Source of the DNA: Cellulomonas fimi ATCC 484 | GTDB lineage: Bacteria; Actinomycetota; Actinomycetes; Actinomycetales; Cellulomonadaceae | DNA length: 64,000 bases | Assembly: GCF_000212695.1 (NCBI RefSeq) | Contig: NC_015514.1 | Span: 3,720,001-3,784,000 of the forward strand | Direction of reading: 5' to 3' | In this document: positions 32,378 to 42,129 of the stretch, piece after piece | Position numbering within the stretch: the first letter of the stretch is position 1 | How the letters are laid out: each line of letters begins with the position of its first letter | Program-made: the position numbers and the translations under genes | The notes under the pieces: model-generated | What the model saw: only the letters and a program-made list of their open reading frames with translations | What the model was told of the DNA's origin: nothing | The model's database searches: none

Positions 32378-34960
32378 TCAGGCGCCCAGCGGCTGGGTGC
32401 CCGTGCCGCCGTCGCCGGCGCCGGACACCGGCGGTGCCGCCGGGACGTCCGTGCCGGAGCCCGGCGTGCCGACGCTCGCGCCGACCGCGACGGGCTCCTT
32501 GCGCATGCCCTTGGCGATGCCGCGGAAGATGAACTCCCCGAGGAGCCCCTCGCCCTCGGCGTCGACCACCACGAGCTGGCCGGCCTTGAGCTCGCCGAAC
32601 AGGATCTTCTCGGACAGCGTGTCCTCGATGTCCCGCTGGATCGCGCGGCGCAGCGGCCGGGCGCCCAGGACCGGGTCGTAGCCCTTCTCCGACAGCAGCT
32701 TCTTCGCGGCGGGCGTGAGCTCGATGCCCATGTCCTTGTCGCGCAGACGCTTGTCGAGCTTCGCGACCATCAGGTCGACGATCGCGAAGATCTCCGGCTG
32801 CGAGAGCTGCGGGAACACGACCACGTCGTCCACGCGGTTGAGGAACTCGGGACGGAAGTGCGTCTTGAGCTCGTCGTTGACCTTGGCCTTCATCCGCTCG
32901 TAGGACGTCGACAGGTCGCCACCGGCCTGGAAACCGGTCTGCAGGCCCTTGGCGATGTCCCGCGTGCCGAGGTTGGTGGTCATGATGATGACGGTGTTCT
33001 TGAAGTCGACCACCCGGCCCTGCGAGTCGGTCAGGCGACCGTCCTCGAGGATCTGCAGCAGCGAGTTGAAGATGTCCGCGTGCGCCTTCTCGACCTCGTC
33101 GAACAGCACGACGGAGAACGGACGACGACGCACCTTCTCGGTGAGCTGACCGCCCTCGTCGTACCCGACGTACCCGGGGGGCGAGCCGAACAGCCGCGAG
33201 ACGGTGTGCTTCTCCGAGAACTCGGACATGTCGAGCTGGATCAGCGCGTCCTCGTCACCGAACAGGAACTCCGCGAGCGCCTTGGCGAGCTCCGTCTTCC
33301 CGACGCCCGTGGGGCCGGCGAAGATGAACGACCCACCGGGACGCTTCGGGTCCTTGAGCCCGGCACGCGTGCGGCGGATGGCCTGGGACAGCGCCTTGAT
33401 GGCGGCGTCCTGGCCGACGACCCGCTTGTGCAGCTCGTCCTCCATGCGCAGCAGGCGGCTGGACTCCTCCTCGGTGAGCTTGAACACCGGGATGCCCGTG
33501 GCGTTCGCCAGCACCTCGGCGATGAGCTCCTCGTCGACCTCCGCGACGGCGTCGAGGTCGCCGGACTTCCAGGCCTTCTCCTTCTCCTGGCGCTTGAGGC
33601 CGAGCTGCTTCTCGGCGTCGCGCAGGCGGGCGGCCTTCTCGAAGTCCTGCTCGTCGATCGCCGACTCCTTGTCGCGGCGCGTCTCGGCGATCTGCTCGTC
33701 GAGCTCGCGCAGCTCCGGCGGGGCCGTCATGCGACGGATGCGCAGGCGCGCGCCCGCCTCGTCGACGAGGTCGATCGCCTTGTCCGGCAGGTACCGGTCG
33801 TTGACGTACCGGTCGGCCAGCGTGGCGGCGGCGACGAGCGCGGCGTCCGTGATGGAGACGCGGTGGTGCGCCTCGTAGCGGTCGCGCAGGCCCTTGAGGA
33901 TCTCGATCGCGTGCTGCAGGTTCGGCTCGGCGACCTGGATCGGCTGGAAGCGGCGCTCCAGGGCCGGGTCCTTCTCGACGTACTTGCGGTACTCGTCGAG
34001 CGTCGTCGCGCCGATGGTCTGCAGCTCGCCGCGGGCGAGCATCGGCTTGAGGATCGACGCGGCGTCGATCGCGCCCTCGGCGGCACCCGCACCCACGAGG
34101 GTGTGGATCTCGTCGATGAACAGGATGATGTCGCCGCGCGTGCGGATCTCCTTGAGGACCTTCTTCAAGCGCTCCTCGAAGTCACCGCGGTAGCGGGAGC
34201 CGGCCACGAGCGCACCCAGGTCCAGCGTGTAGAGCTGCTTGTCCTTGAGCGTCTCGGGCACGTCCCCGCGGACGATGTCCTGCGCGAGCCCCTCGACGAC
34301 GGCCGTCTTGCCGACGCCGGGCTCGCCGATGAGGACGGGGTTGTTCTTGGTGCGGCGGGACAGCACCTGCATGACCCGCTCGATCTCCTTCTCGCGCCCG
34401 ATGACCGGGTCGAGCTTGCCGTCACGCGCCGCCTGCGTGAGGTTGCGACCGAACTGGTCGAGCACGGCCGAGCCCGAGGGCTGGCCCTCCTGCGGGCCGC
34501 CGGCCGCGACCGGCTCCTTGCCCTGGTAGCCCGACACCAGCTGGATGACCTGCTGGCGGACGCGGTTGAGGTCGGCGCCCAGCTTGTTGAGCACCTGGGC
34601 GGCGACGCCCTCACCCTCGCGGATGAGGCCGAGCAGGATGTGCTCGGTGCCGATGTAGTTGTGGCCGAGCTGGAGCGCCTCGCGCAGGGACAGCTCGAGC
34701 ACCTTCTTGGCGCGCGGCGTGAAGGGGATGTGACCCGACGGCGCCTGCTGGCCCTCGCCGATGATCTCCTGCACCTGGGCCCGGACGGCCTCCAGGGAGA
34801 TGCCGAGCGACTCCAGGGCCTTGGCCGCGACACCCTCACCCTCGTGGATGAGTCCCAGGAGGATGTGCTCGGTGCCGATGTAGTTGTGGTTCAGCATCCG
34901 CGCCTCTTCCTGGGCGAGGACGACGACGCGGCGGGCTCGGTCCGTGAATCTCTCGAACAT
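32378..34960 (-). CDS. clpC: AAA+ protease unfoldase ClpC
   Basis: Hexameric ATPase that unfolds proteins for ClpP; about 860 residues. Two Clp-N repeats ([20 protein letters not shown] and a second copy near 80), AAA module 1 with Walker A GEPGVGKT and Walker [11 protein letters not shown], a UVR/M-domain ([17 protein letters not shown]), AAA module 2 with GPTGVGKT and [10 protein letters not shown], and the ClpP-contact loop region followed by a Gly/Pro-rich C-terminus. I take ATG at 34960 (AGGAG five bases upstream) over GTG at 34966, which sits on the ribosome-binding site. Essential in many actinobacteria. Confidence 0.98.
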   Translation of the reverse strand: MFERFTDRARRVVVLAQEEARMLNHNYIGTEHILLGLIHEGEGVAAKALESLGISLEAVRAQVQEIIGEGQQAPSGHIPFTPRAKKVLELSLREALQLGHNYIGTEHILLGLIREGEGVAAQVLNKLGADLNRVRQQVIQLVSGYQGKEPVAAGGPQEGQPSGSAVLDQFGRNLTQAARDGKLDPVIGREKEIERVMQVLSRRTKNNPVLIGEPGVGKTAVVEGLAQDIVRGDVPETLKDKQLYTLDLGALVAGSRYRGDFEERLKKVLKEIRTRGDIILFIDEIHTLVGAGAAEGAIDAASILKPMLARGELQTIGATTLDEYRKYVEKDPALERRFQPIQVAEPNLQHAIEILKGLRDRYEAHHRVSITDAALVAAATLADRYVNDRYLPDKAIDLVDEAGARLRIRRMTAPPELRELDEQIAETRRDKESAIDEQDFEKAARLRDAEKQLGLKRQEKEKAWKSGDLDAVAEVDEELIAEVLANATGIPVFKLTEEESSRLLRMEDELHKRVVGQDAAIKALSQAIRRTRAGLKDPKRPGGSFIFAGPTGVGKTELAKALAEFLFGDEDALIQLDMSEFSEKHTVSRLFGSPPGYVGYDEGGQLTEKVRRRPFSVVLFDEVEKAHADIFNSLLQILEDGRLTDSQGRVVDFKNTVIIMTTNLGTRDIAKGLQTGFQAGGDLSTSYERMKAKVNDELKTHFRPEFLNRVDDVVVFPQLSQPEIFAIVDLMVAKLDKRLRDKDMGIELTPAAKKLLSEKGYDPVLGARPLRRAIQRDIEDTLSEKILFGELKAGQLVVVDAEGEGLLGEFIFRGIAKGMRKEPVAVGASVGTPGSGTDVPAAPPVSGAGDGGTGTQPLGA

Positions 34961-35071
34961 GTGCACTCCTCACGAGCGACGTGCTCGCCGGGTACCCGGG
35001 GCGGCGGCCGATGGGCGACGACGAGCGGCGTTGTTCGATGCTAACCGTGGGGTACTGCCCTCACTGCCCGT

Positions 35072-35085
35072 GTTCGCCGCAGGCG
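35072..35085. promoter_or_regulatory. ClgR-like operator upstream of clpC
   Basis: GTTCGCCGCAGGCG fits GTTCGC-N5-GCG, the consensus described for the activator ClgR at clp and lon promoters of actinobacteria. It lies 112 bases before the clpC start; TAGCAT on the minus strand near 35036-35041 is a possible -10. No clgR gene is in the window. Confidence 0.5.
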
Positions 35086-35131
35086 TGATCGGCTCCCCCG
35101 GGCCGCCGCGCGGCTGCGCGCCTGCGCGCCG

Positions 35132-36217
35132 TCAGGACCGTCCCGCGCATACGACGCCCGTGCACTGCGGCTCGGTGCCGTTGCCGTACGCGACGTTGCC
35201 GCCGAGGTCGGTCGCGAGCGGCGCGTAGATGCCGTACCCGGTGCTGCGGACCGCGACCGTGCCCTGCAGCGTCGCCGGGAACGTCGTGTAGACGGCGTCG
35301 CCGTTGCGGTCGAACCGGTTGTCGACGAGCGTCAGGACGGGTTCGGCGAAGTACCCGCGCTCGTGGTCGTCGGAGTGCACCGCGAGGCGGTTGCGGACGA
35401 ACACGTTGCCCTCGAGGTGCATCGGCACGAGCGCCTCGACCGCGACGTCGTTGTCCGCGAACCGGTTGCGCAGCACCTGGTCGGGGGTCCCCGACCACTC
35501 CGAGGACAGCACGACCCGGTTGCGCGTGAACACGTTGTCCTCGATCCGTGCACCGCCCGAGCCGTACCCGTAGACGGCCCGGTCGCTGCCCGTCACGGTC
35601 GAGCGCGCGAGCGTCAGCGCGCACTCCCCGCAGTCCAGCGCGAACACGTCGTCCGTGAACCGCGACCCGGTGACCGTGAGCCGGCCCTGCGACACGCTCG
35701 CGCCGACCTGGTTGCCGACGAACACCGAGTCGGCGACGTCCACCGTCCCGTAGAAGCCGCTGACGGCCGTGCCGTTGCCGACGAACCGCGAGCGCCGCAC
35801 GTCGAGCGTCGCACCGAGCTCGACGCCCAGCCCGGTCCCCGTGTCCCGCACGACGAGCCGGTCGACGACGAGCGGGGCGGTCGTCGGCTCGTCCTCGACG
35901 GCCCGCCGGACCCCCGCGTCCCAGCCGCGGACCGTGCCGTTGCGGAGCGTCGTGGGCGCGGTCGGGTCGGTCACGACCGCGACGCCCGTGCCCGGTCCGA
36001 CGAGGCTGTGCCCGCCGAGGTCGAGGGACGCCCCCGCCGCGAGCGTCAGCCCGGGCGACGTGGTGCAGTGCAGCGAGCGGGTGAGCCGCACGTCGCCCGT
36101 CAGGACGTCGCCGCACGCGACGCCCGGCGGCCGGGCGGCGGCCGCGACAGCCTGACCGGTGGTCACGACGACGGCCAGCGCGAGCGCTGCGGCTGCGGTC
36201 CTCCAGGTGCGTCGCAC
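35132..36217 (-). CDS. Secreted right-handed parallel beta-helix protein
   Basis: 361 residues with a signal peptide (MRRTWRTAAAALALAVVVTT, cleavage after AAA at about 30) and a body of short beta-helix coils: LDLGGHSLVGPGTGVAV, LVVDRLVVRDTGTGLGV, SRFVGNGTAVSGFYG, NVFTRNRVVLSSEW and NRFADNDVAVEAL. The coils carry the N-x-F/V pattern of NosD/pectate-lyase-like repeats. No catalytic Asp/Arg set of a known lyase is obvious, so a polysaccharide-binding or surface role is as likely as an enzyme. GTG at 36217 follows GAGGGGGA. Cysteines at both ends (VACGDVL, CTGVVCAG) may clamp the helix. Confidence 0.85.
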   Translation of the reverse strand: MRRTWRTAAAALALAVVVTTGQAVAAAARPPGVACGDVLTGDVRLTRSLHCTTSPGLTLAAGASLDLGGHSLVGPGTGVAVVTDPTAPTTLRNGTVRGWDAGVRRAVEDEPTTAPLVVDRLVVRDTGTGLGVELGATLDVRRSRFVGNGTAVSGFYGTVDVADSVFVGNQVGASVSQGRLTVTGSRFTDDVFALDCGECALTLARSTVTGSDRAVYGYGSGGARIEDNVFTRNRVVLSSEWSGTPDQVLRNRFADNDVAVEALVPMHLEGNVFVRNRLAVHSDDHERGYFAEPVLTLVDNRFDRNGDAVYTTFPATLQGTVAVRSTGYGIYAPLATDLGGNVAYGNGTEPQCTGVVCAGRS

Positions 36218-36396
36218 GGGCGTCCCCCTCGTCCGGCGGCCCGCGGCGGGCCGCTCGGCGACCACGGTCCTCGCCGGTGGCGCCCCGCAGCAGGTCCGGC
36301 GGGGCGCCCGATCGGGAGGCCCGACCCGCCCGGACGGGCACGCGGCCCCGGGGGTGCGACGGTCGCGGTCGGCGCGCGCCGGGAGACCGGGTGCCG

Positions 36397-37638
36397 TCAG
36401 GGTGCCGAGGTGAACAGCACCCCGGTCGCGTCGCGCACGGTGGCGCGCGGCACGTCGGTCACGTCGAGCTCGACGAGCTCGACGAGCAGCTCGTTGCCGT
36501 CCGCGCGCGCCGCGTAGACGTAGCGCGTGTTGGTGAGCTCGACCGCCTCGGTCGTGGCGCGCACGAGCCACGGGTGGCGTCGGCGCAGCCCGACCAGCGC
36601 CTGGTGCACCTCCTGCATCCACGCGCCGTCGGGCGGCAGCGCGTCGGGCGTCGCCGGGTAGGCCGGCCGGACCGCGTCGTCGCCGCCGACCCGCTCCTCC
36701 TTGACGCCCGTCGCCGCGCGCTCGTCGCCGTAGTAGACGCACGGGACGCCGCCGACGGTCATCAGGACGACGAGGGCGAGCACCGCGCGCTGCGGGCCGA
36801 CGCGCGACGCGACGCGCGTGACGTCGTGGTTGCCGACGAACGTGGTCGGCACGAACGTGCGCAGGAAGTCGGCGTGCCGCTGCAGCGCCCAGTCGAGCTC
36901 GAAGAAGTTGCCGTCGAGCAGGCTGCTCCAGATCGCCTTCCACAGCTCGTACTGGGTGACCGAGTCGAGGCCGGACTCCGCGACGATCCCGGCGTAGTCG
37001 CCGTGGATGACCTCGCCGACGAACCACGCGTCGGGGTGGGCGGCGCGCACGCGCGGCAGCACGCGGGCCCAGAACGCGGGCGGCACGGCGTAGGCCGCGT
37101 CGAGGCGCCAGCCGTCCGCGCCGCGGTCGAGCCACGCGGTCATGACGTCGGCGACGTGGTCCGCGACGGCGGGCTCGTCGTGGTTCAGGGCGACGAGCGA
37201 GGAGTGCCCCTCGAAGTCGGCGAGCCGCGGCGCGGCCGGGTCCGACCAGTCGATCCGGAAGTACCGCGCGTACGGGCCGTCGGGGCCGTCCGCGAGCGCC
37301 TGCCGGACCCACGGGTGCCCGCGCCCGACGTGGTGGAACACGCCGTCGAGCACCACGCGGACCCCCCGCTCGCGGCACGCGGCGAGCAGCGCGTCGAGGT
37401 CGTCCTCGGTGCCGAGCCGCGGGTCGACGCGCAGCAGGTCGACGGTGTCGTACCCGTGCGTCTCGGAGGCGGACACCGGTCCGAGCAGGAGGCCGTTGAG
37501 CCCGAGGCCGAGCACGTGGTCGAGCCACGCCTCGACGTGCCGCAGCCGGGGTGCGGCGTCGTGCGCCTCGCGGACCGGGGCTCCGGTGAAGCCCAGGGGG
37601 TACACGTGCCAGAACATGCAGGTCTCGGCCCAGGTCAC
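36397..37638 (-). CDS. GH13 alpha-amylase family enzyme, cytoplasmic
   Basis: A 413-residue alpha-glucan-active enzyme without signal peptide. The four GH13 regions are visible: VRVVLDGVFHHVG (I), DGWRLDAAYAV with the nucleophile Asp (II), WFVGEVIHG with the acid/base Glu (III) and FVGNHDVTR with the transition-state Asp (IV). The C-terminal beta domain is short. Start at GTG 37638 gives VTWAETCMFWHVYPLGF, the usual beginning of the barrel. Specificity (oligo-1,6-glucosidase, maltogenic or trehalose-related) cannot be told. Bases 36218-36396 hold no feature I can support. The divergent HAD gene begins 69 bases away. Confidence 0.9.
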   Translation of the reverse strand: MTWAETCMFWHVYPLGFTGAPVREAHDAAPRLRHVEAWLDHVLGLGLNGLLLGPVSASETHGYDTVDLLRVDPRLGTEDDLDALLAACRERGVRVVLDGVFHHVGRGHPWVRQALADGPDGPYARYFRIDWSDPAAPRLADFEGHSSLVALNHDEPAVADHVADVMTAWLDRGADGWRLDAAYAVPPAFWARVLPRVRAAHPDAWFVGEVIHGDYAGIVAESGLDSVTQYELWKAIWSSLLDGNFFELDWALQRHADFLRTFVPTTFVGNHDVTRVASRVGPQRAVLALVVLMTVGGVPCVYYGDERAATGVKEERVGGDDAVRPAYPATPDALPPDGAWMQEVHQALVGLRRRHPWLVRATTEAVELTNTRYVYAARADGNELLVELVELDVTDVPRATVRDATGVLFTSAP

Positions 37639-37707
37639 CCCGGCACCGTAGCCCGGGACGGCCGGTCGGCGGCGGGGAGCGCACCAGGCGGCTGCGAGGA
37701 TGACCCG

Positions 37708-38559
37708 GTGAGCCACGTCCCGCCCGTGCTGGAACCGCCCGTGCTGCCCGAGGTCCCCGACGTCCGGCTCGTCGCGCTCGACCTGGACGGCTCGCTGCTC
37801 GACGACGACAAGCGGATCCACCCGACGTTCTGGCCGCTGCTCGACGAGCTCCTCGCTCGCGGCGTGACGGTCTGCCCGGCGAGCGGGCGGCAGTACGCGA
37901 CGCTGCGCGCGCAGCTCGGCCGCGACGACCTCGTCTACGTCGCCGAGAACGGCGCCTACGTGGTGCGCGACGGTGCCGAGCTGAGCGCGGACACCCTCGC
38001 GCGGGCGGTCGCGCACGACGCGGTCGACGTCGTGCGCGCCGAGGCGGCGGCCGGCCTGGACGTCGGCACGGTGCTGTGCGGCAAGCGCTCCGCGTACGTC
38101 GAGCGCACCGATGCGGCGTTCCTCGCGCAGTGCGAGCCGTACTACGCGCTGCTGGAGGTCGTCGACGACCTGCGGGCGGTCGACGACGACGTGCTCAAGG
38201 TCGCCGTGTACGACTTCGGACCCGCGGAGCAGGGAGCCGGGCCCGCGCTGTCGGAGCTGCGCCGGGAGGCCCGCGTCGTCGTCTCCGGCGAGCACTGGGT
38301 GGACGTCATGAGCCGCACGGTGGACAAGGGCGCGGCGCTGCGGGCCGTGCAGGACGCGCTCGGCGTCACGCGCGAGCAGACGATGGCGTTCGGCGACTAC
38401 TTCAACGACCTCGGCATGCTCGACGCCGCGGCCTGGTCGTTCGCGATGGACAACGCGCACCCGCAGGTGCGCGCGCACGCGCGGTTCGTCGCACCGTCGA
38501 ACAACGCCAACGGCGTCGTCCGCACGATCGTCGCCGCGCTCGGCCTGCCCCAGCCGTGA
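37708..38559 (+). CDS. Cof-type HAD-superfamily phosphatase
   Basis: Cytoplasmic sugar-phosphate phosphatase of class IIB, 283 residues. Motif I LVALDLDGSLLDDDK with nucleophile Asp, motif II CPASGRQ, motif III Lys in VDKGAALRAVQDALG and motif IV MAFGDYFNDLGMLD; the cap domain lies between. GTG at 37708 is about nine bases after GAGGA. Divergent from the GH13 gene. The stop lies 15 bases from the convergent desaturase stop. Confidence 0.93.
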   Translation: MSHVPPVLEPPVLPEVPDVRLVALDLDGSLLDDDKRIHPTFWPLLDELLARGVTVCPASGRQYATLRAQLGRDDLVYVAENGAYVVRDGAELSADTLARAVAHDAVDVVRAEAAAGLDVGTVLCGKRSAYVERTDAAFLAQCEPYYALLEVVDDLRAVDDDVLKVAVYDFGPAEQGAGPALSELRREARVVVSGEHWVDVMSRTVDKGAALRAVQDALGVTREQTMAFGDYFNDLGMLDAAAWSFAMDNAHPQVRAHARFVAPSNNANGVVRTIVAALGLPQP

Positions 38560-38574
38560 CCTGCCGCGTCCGCG

Positions 38575-39672
38575 TCAGCGGTACTGCGCGACGAGCGGGC
38601 ACTGGAACGGGTCACGCGCAGCGAGCCCGACGCCGTTGAGGTACCGCACGACGATGCCCCAGGAACGCCCCAGCGTCGTCTCCGTGTAGGGGATGCCGTG
38701 CGCGGCGCAGTAGTCGCGCACGATCGGCTGGAGCCGCACGAGGTTGGGGCTCGGCATGCTCGGGAACAGGTGGTGCTCGATCTGGTAGTTGAGCCCGCCC
38801 ATCGCGAGGTCCGTGAGGCGGCCGCCCCGCACGTTGCGGCTCGCGGCCACCTGACGGCGCAGGAAGTCGATCCGGGCGTCGGGCGGGACGAGCGGCATGC
38901 CCTTGTGGTTGGGCGCGAACACCGCCCCCATGTAGAGGCCGAACAGGCCGAGCTGCACGCCGAGGAACGCGACGGCCATGCCGAACGGCAGCAGCCAGAA
39001 CACGAGCGCGAGGTAGCCGCCGATCCGCAGGGTCACGAACGCGATCTCCCACGGGCGGCGCTTCACCTCACCGCGGCCGAAGATCGTCTTCACGCCCGAG
39101 ACGTGCAGGTTGACGCCCTCGAGCAGCAGCAACGGGAAGAACAGCCACCCCTGGCGCTGGGTGAGCCAGCCCGTGAGGCCCGTGCGCGGCCGGGTCAGGT
39201 CCTGGGTGTGGAAGACGATGACGTCGGTCTCGATGTCGGGGTCGGCACCCACCTGGTTCGGCTTGGCGTGGTGCCGTGAGTGCTTGTGCTGCCACCAGCC
39301 GTAGCTCATGCCGGCGTACAGGTTGGCGATGACCAGGCTCGCCCAGTCGTTCCACCGCCCCGACGCGAAGATCTGCCGGTGCGCGGCGTCGTGGCCGAGG
39401 AACATGACCTGCCCGAGCAGGAGCGCGAGCAGCGCCGCGACGGCGAGCTGCCACCACGACGGCCCGACGACGACGAACGCGTAGACCGTGCCGCCGAGCA
39501 GCGCGGTCAGGACGAGGAACCGCGTCCAGTAGTAGGCGTGCCGGCGGCGCAGGAGCCCGGACTCCTGCACCGCGCGGCTCAGCGCCATGAACTCGCTCGT
39601 CTGCCGCGTGCGCGGCGAGGCGGGCCGTGCGGCCGCGGTGGGGACCGCCCCGGACGGCGGCACGGTGGTCAT
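38575..39672 (-). CDS. Membrane fatty acid desaturase
   Basis: Di-iron acyl desaturase, 365 residues, placing a double bond in lipid-bound or CoA-bound acyl chains. Three histidine boxes coordinate iron: HDAAH, HSRHH and QIEHH, the last form being typical of front-end/DesA3-like enzymes. Two hydrophobic hairpins surround them. ATG at 39672 starts six bases before the stop of the upstream small gene on the same strand, suggesting one transcript with 39678-40127 and the LapA gene. No adjacent ferredoxin or reductase gene. Confidence 0.94.
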   Translation of the reverse strand: MTTVPPSGAVPTAAARPASPRTRQTSEFMALSRAVQESGLLRRRHAYYWTRFLVLTALLGGTVYAFVVVGPSWWQLAVAALLALLLGQVMFLGHDAAHRQIFASGRWNDWASLVIANLYAGMSYGWWQHKHSRHHAKPNQVGADPDIETDVIVFHTQDLTRPRTGLTGWLTQRQGWLFFPLLLLEGVNLHVSGVKTIFGRGEVKRRPWEIAFVTLRIGGYLALVFWLLPFGMAVAFLGVQLGLFGLYMGAVFAPNHKGMPLVPPDARIDFLRRQVAASRNVRGGRLTDLAMGGLNYQIEHHLFPSMPSPNLVRLQPIVRDYCAAHGIPYTETTLGRSWGIVVRYLNGVGLAARDPFQCPLVAQYR

Positions 39673-39677
39673 GACCG

Positions 39678-40127
39678 CTACTCGAACCGGACCGCGGCCG
39701 CAGCGGCGGCGACCGCCGCCTCGCGGTCGTGCTCGACGGCGTCGCGCGCAGCCGCGTCGGCGATCCGGCGGCCCCGCTCGGCCGACAGGTCGTGCCCGAT
39801 GTCGCGCAGCGCGCCGGCGAGGGCGGTGGCCAGGCCGTCGCGCAGCTCGTCGAGCGAGGTGTCACCGATGAGGAGCCGACGGTCGGACACCGTGAGCGTG
39901 AGGTCGCCGCTCGCGTGCTCGTGCAGAGAGCGCGCGGTCGCGGGGTCCTCGATGCGTGCCCGCTCCGCCGCACTGACCTGCCGGCAGAAGACGGCGGGCA
40001 CCGTGTAGCGGGCCGGGGCGGCGGGGGTGCCGAGCTCGACCGGGAGTCCCTGGGTGAGGACGGAGACGAGGTGGAGCTCCTCCGTGGCGTGGGGGGCCGG
40101 GCTGTGGGCCGTGCCGATGGTGGTCAC
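39678..40127 (-). CDS. Conserved hypothetical protein upstream of the desaturase
   Basis: 149 residues, soluble, no signal peptide. A first half with short strands (HLVSVLTQGLPVELG, RYTVPAVFCRQVSAAE) and a second helical, Ala/Glu/Arg-rich half (TSLDELRDGLATALAGAL). Not recognised. GTG at 40127 follows the stop of the LapA gene by three bases and ends five bases before the desaturase start, so it belongs to that operon and may assist lipid modification. Confidence 0.7.
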   Translation of the reverse strand: MTTIGTAHSPAPHATEELHLVSVLTQGLPVELGTPAAPARYTVPAVFCRQVSAAERARIEDPATARSLHEHASGDLTLTVSDRRLLIGDTSLDELRDGLATALAGALRDIGHDLSAERGRRIADAAARDAVEHDREAAVAAAAAAVRFE

Positions 40128-40130
40128 GGC

Positions 40131-40556
40131 TCAGCGCTCGAACCGGGGCTGGGCGGGACGGTTGCCGGTCGGGGGCTGCCAGCGCGGCCGGACCATAGCG
40201 GGCTCCGTGCGGTCGGACTTGAGCCGACGACGCAGCTGCGCGATCCGCAGGCCACCGAGCGTCAGGACGACGATGCCGACGCCCAGACCGGCGATGAGCA
40301 GGACGAGCGCGAGCGGTGCGGCGCCGCTCATGCCGAGGAAGGCGACCTCGACGGGCGCCGTGTTCTGCAGCATGAAGATCACGAGCATGACCAGCACGAG
40401 CACGCCCACGCACGCGCCGACCCAGGCGGCGCTCGTCCGGGTGCGGGCGGGGGTGGTGGCGTTCTGGCGTGGGGTGCCGCTGCTGCGCGGGGCCTCGGCG
40501 CGGTGCGCGCGGTCCGGGGCTGCGTCTGGGGGGGTGGGGGTGCTTCGGACGGGCAT
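40131..40556 (-). CDS. LapA-domain (DUF1049) membrane protein
   Basis: 141 residues: a 40-residue Pro/Arg/Thr-rich cytoplasmic head, helix VGACVGVLVLVMLVIFMLQN, the LapA hallmark QNTAPVEVAFLG, a second helix LALVLLIAGLGVGIVVLTL and the basic tail RIAQLRRRLK. Function of actinobacterial members is unknown. ATG at 40556 follows GAGGAGG. First gene of the desaturase operon. Confidence 0.85.
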   Translation of the reverse strand: MPVRSTPTPPDAAPDRAHRAEAPRSSGTPRQNATTPARTRTSAAWVGACVGVLVLVMLVIFMLQNTAPVEVAFLGMSGAAPLALVLLIAGLGVGIVVLTLGGLRIAQLRRRLKSDRTEPAMVRPRWQPPTGNRPAQPRFER

Positions 40557-40744
40557 GATGCCCTCCTCGACCGTGCCGGGTGGCGAGCCGCCGAAGCGAG
40601 GACCCTTCGTCCCGGAACTACCCCGAGTCTACGCCCCCGAGGCTCGGGCGGCCGGTCGGCGGGCCCCGGCGGGGCAGGCTGGGCGGGGGCTGGGTGGACG
40701 CGGCCCCCACGCGCGTGTCGGACGCCGGTCCTAGCGTGGCGGGC

Positions 40745-41149
40745 ATGGACACGATCACGTACCCCACGCCCGGCGGGCTCGTCGTGAGTCCCGCGTTCAG
40801 CCACGTCGCCGTCGTCCCGCCCGGCGCGACCACGATCCTCGTCGGCGGCCAGAACGCCGTCGACGCGGCCGGCACGCTCGTGGGCGGCGACGACGTCGCC
40901 GCCCAGGTCACGAAGGTCATGGAGAACGTCGTGGCCGCCCTCGCGGCGGCCGGAGCGGGCGTCGCGGACCTCGTGTCCGTGACCGTCCTGCTCGTCGACG
41001 GCGTGGACCTCGCCGCCGCGTACGGCGCGGCCGCCCCCGCGCTCGCCCGCGAGGGAGCACCGCCGCTCGTCACGGCGGCCCGGGTGGCGGGCCTGGGCGT
41101 CCCGGGCGCGCTCGTCGAGGTGTCCGCGGTCGCCGCCGTCGTGCGCTGA
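40745..41149 (+). CDS. RidA family enamine/imine deaminase-like protein
   Basis: 134 residues with the trimeric RidA/YjgF/UK114 fold: SPAFSHVAVVPPGATTILVGGQN near the N-terminus, QVTKVMENVVAALAAAGAGVADLVSVTVLLV in the middle and the end VPGALVEVSAVAAV. The canonical catalytic Arg of RidA is expected before the final strand; here that stretch reads TAARVAGLGVPGALVEV, so an Arg is present. Upstream Shine-Dalgarno is weak. Stands alone. Confidence 0.88.
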   Translation: MDTITYPTPGGLVVSPAFSHVAVVPPGATTILVGGQNAVDAAGTLVGGDDVAAQVTKVMENVVAALAAAGAGVADLVSVTVLLVDGVDLAAAYGAAAPALAREGAPPLVTAARVAGLGVPGALVEVSAVAAVVR

Positions 41150-41254
41150 GGACCGGCGCGCGCGAGGACGTCCGCACCGGGTGCATCCGTCCGGCCCTCC
41201 CGGCCGGAAGGAGGGGTGTCAGTCAGCAGCAGCACCCCCACCCAGGAGGTCACC

Positions 41255-42118
41255 ATGCGCGCTCGTCCCCTCGCCGGCACCGCTGCCGGCATGCTCGCCC
41301 TCGCCGCCGTCGCCGCCGGCGCCGCACCCGCCTCCGCGGCGGACCCCGCCCAGCTCTCCGTCCTGCACGGCGTCCCGGGGCTCACCGTGGACGTGTGGGT
41401 CAACGGCGAGCGCACGCTCGACGACTTCACCCCGGGCACGCTCGCGGGCCCGCTCGAGCTGCCCGCCGGCACGTACAGCGTCGCGATCACGGCCGCCGAC
41501 GCCGCCGACGCGAGCACCCCGGCGATCGGCCCCGTCGACCTGCCGCTCGAGGCCGGCCGCAACTACACCGCGGCGGCGCACCTCGACGCGTCGGGGAACC
41601 CGACCGCGACGCTGTTCACGAACGACACCTCGGCCACGGCCGCCGGCGAGGGCCGCCTCACGGTCCGGCACATCGCCGCCGCCCCAGCCGTGGACGTGCT
41701 CGCGGGCGGGACGGCCGTCGTCAGCGGCCTGACCAACCCGAAGGAGGCCGTGCTCGACCTGCCGGCCGGCACGGTCTCGGCGAGCGTCGTCGCCGCGGGC
41801 ACCACGACGCCCGCGCTCCTCGGCCCGGCCGACGTCCCCGTCGCGGAGGGCACGAACACCATCGTGTACGCGTGGGGCAGCGCCACGGCGTCCCCCGCGA
41901 CGCTCGCGCTCGCGACGCAGACCGTGACGGGCCTGCACTCGTCGCCGTCCGGGGTGGACGCCGGTGAGCTCGGCCTCGTCTCCGAGCCCGGCACCAACCC
42001 GTGGCTGCTCACCGTCGGGGCGCTCGGCCTGGTCGGCGCTCTCGCGCTGGCCGTCGCCCGCGGCCGTGCCGTCGTCCCCGCCTCCGCGCGGGCGACGCGC
42101 CCGGACGAGGACCGCTGA
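41255..42118 (+). CDS. Surface protein with DUF4397 repeats
   Basis: 287 residues: signal peptide ([18 protein letters not shown], cleavage after ASA), two DUF4397-type beta domains ([20 protein letters not shown] and [21 protein letters not shown]), and a C-terminal helix [20 protein letters not shown] followed by a basic tail. The C-terminus has the shape of a sorting signal but no LPxTG is visible. AGGAGG precedes ATG at 41255. It starts a run with a sortase, sigma factor and anti-sigma factor. Confidence 0.9.
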   Translation: MRARPLAGTAAGMLALAAVAAGAAPASAADPAQLSVLHGVPGLTVDVWVNGERTLDDFTPGTLAGPLELPAGTYSVAITAADAADASTPAIGPVDLPLEAGRNYTAAAHLDASGNPTATLFTNDTSATAAGEGRLTVRHIAAAPAVDVLAGGTAVVSGLTNPKEAVLDLPAGTVSASVVAAGTTTPALLGPADVPVAEGTNTIVYAWGSATASPATLALATQTVTGLHSSPSGVDAGELGLVSEPGTNPWLLTVGALGLVGALALAVARGRAVVPASARATRPDEDR

Positions 42119-42129
42119 ACGGGCACGAC

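Noticed and set aside
35132..36217. Polysaccharide lyase call for the beta-helix protein
   Set aside because: The coil pattern is clear, but no catalytic Asp/Lys/Arg set of a pectate or alginate lyase could be picked out, so only the fold is claimed.
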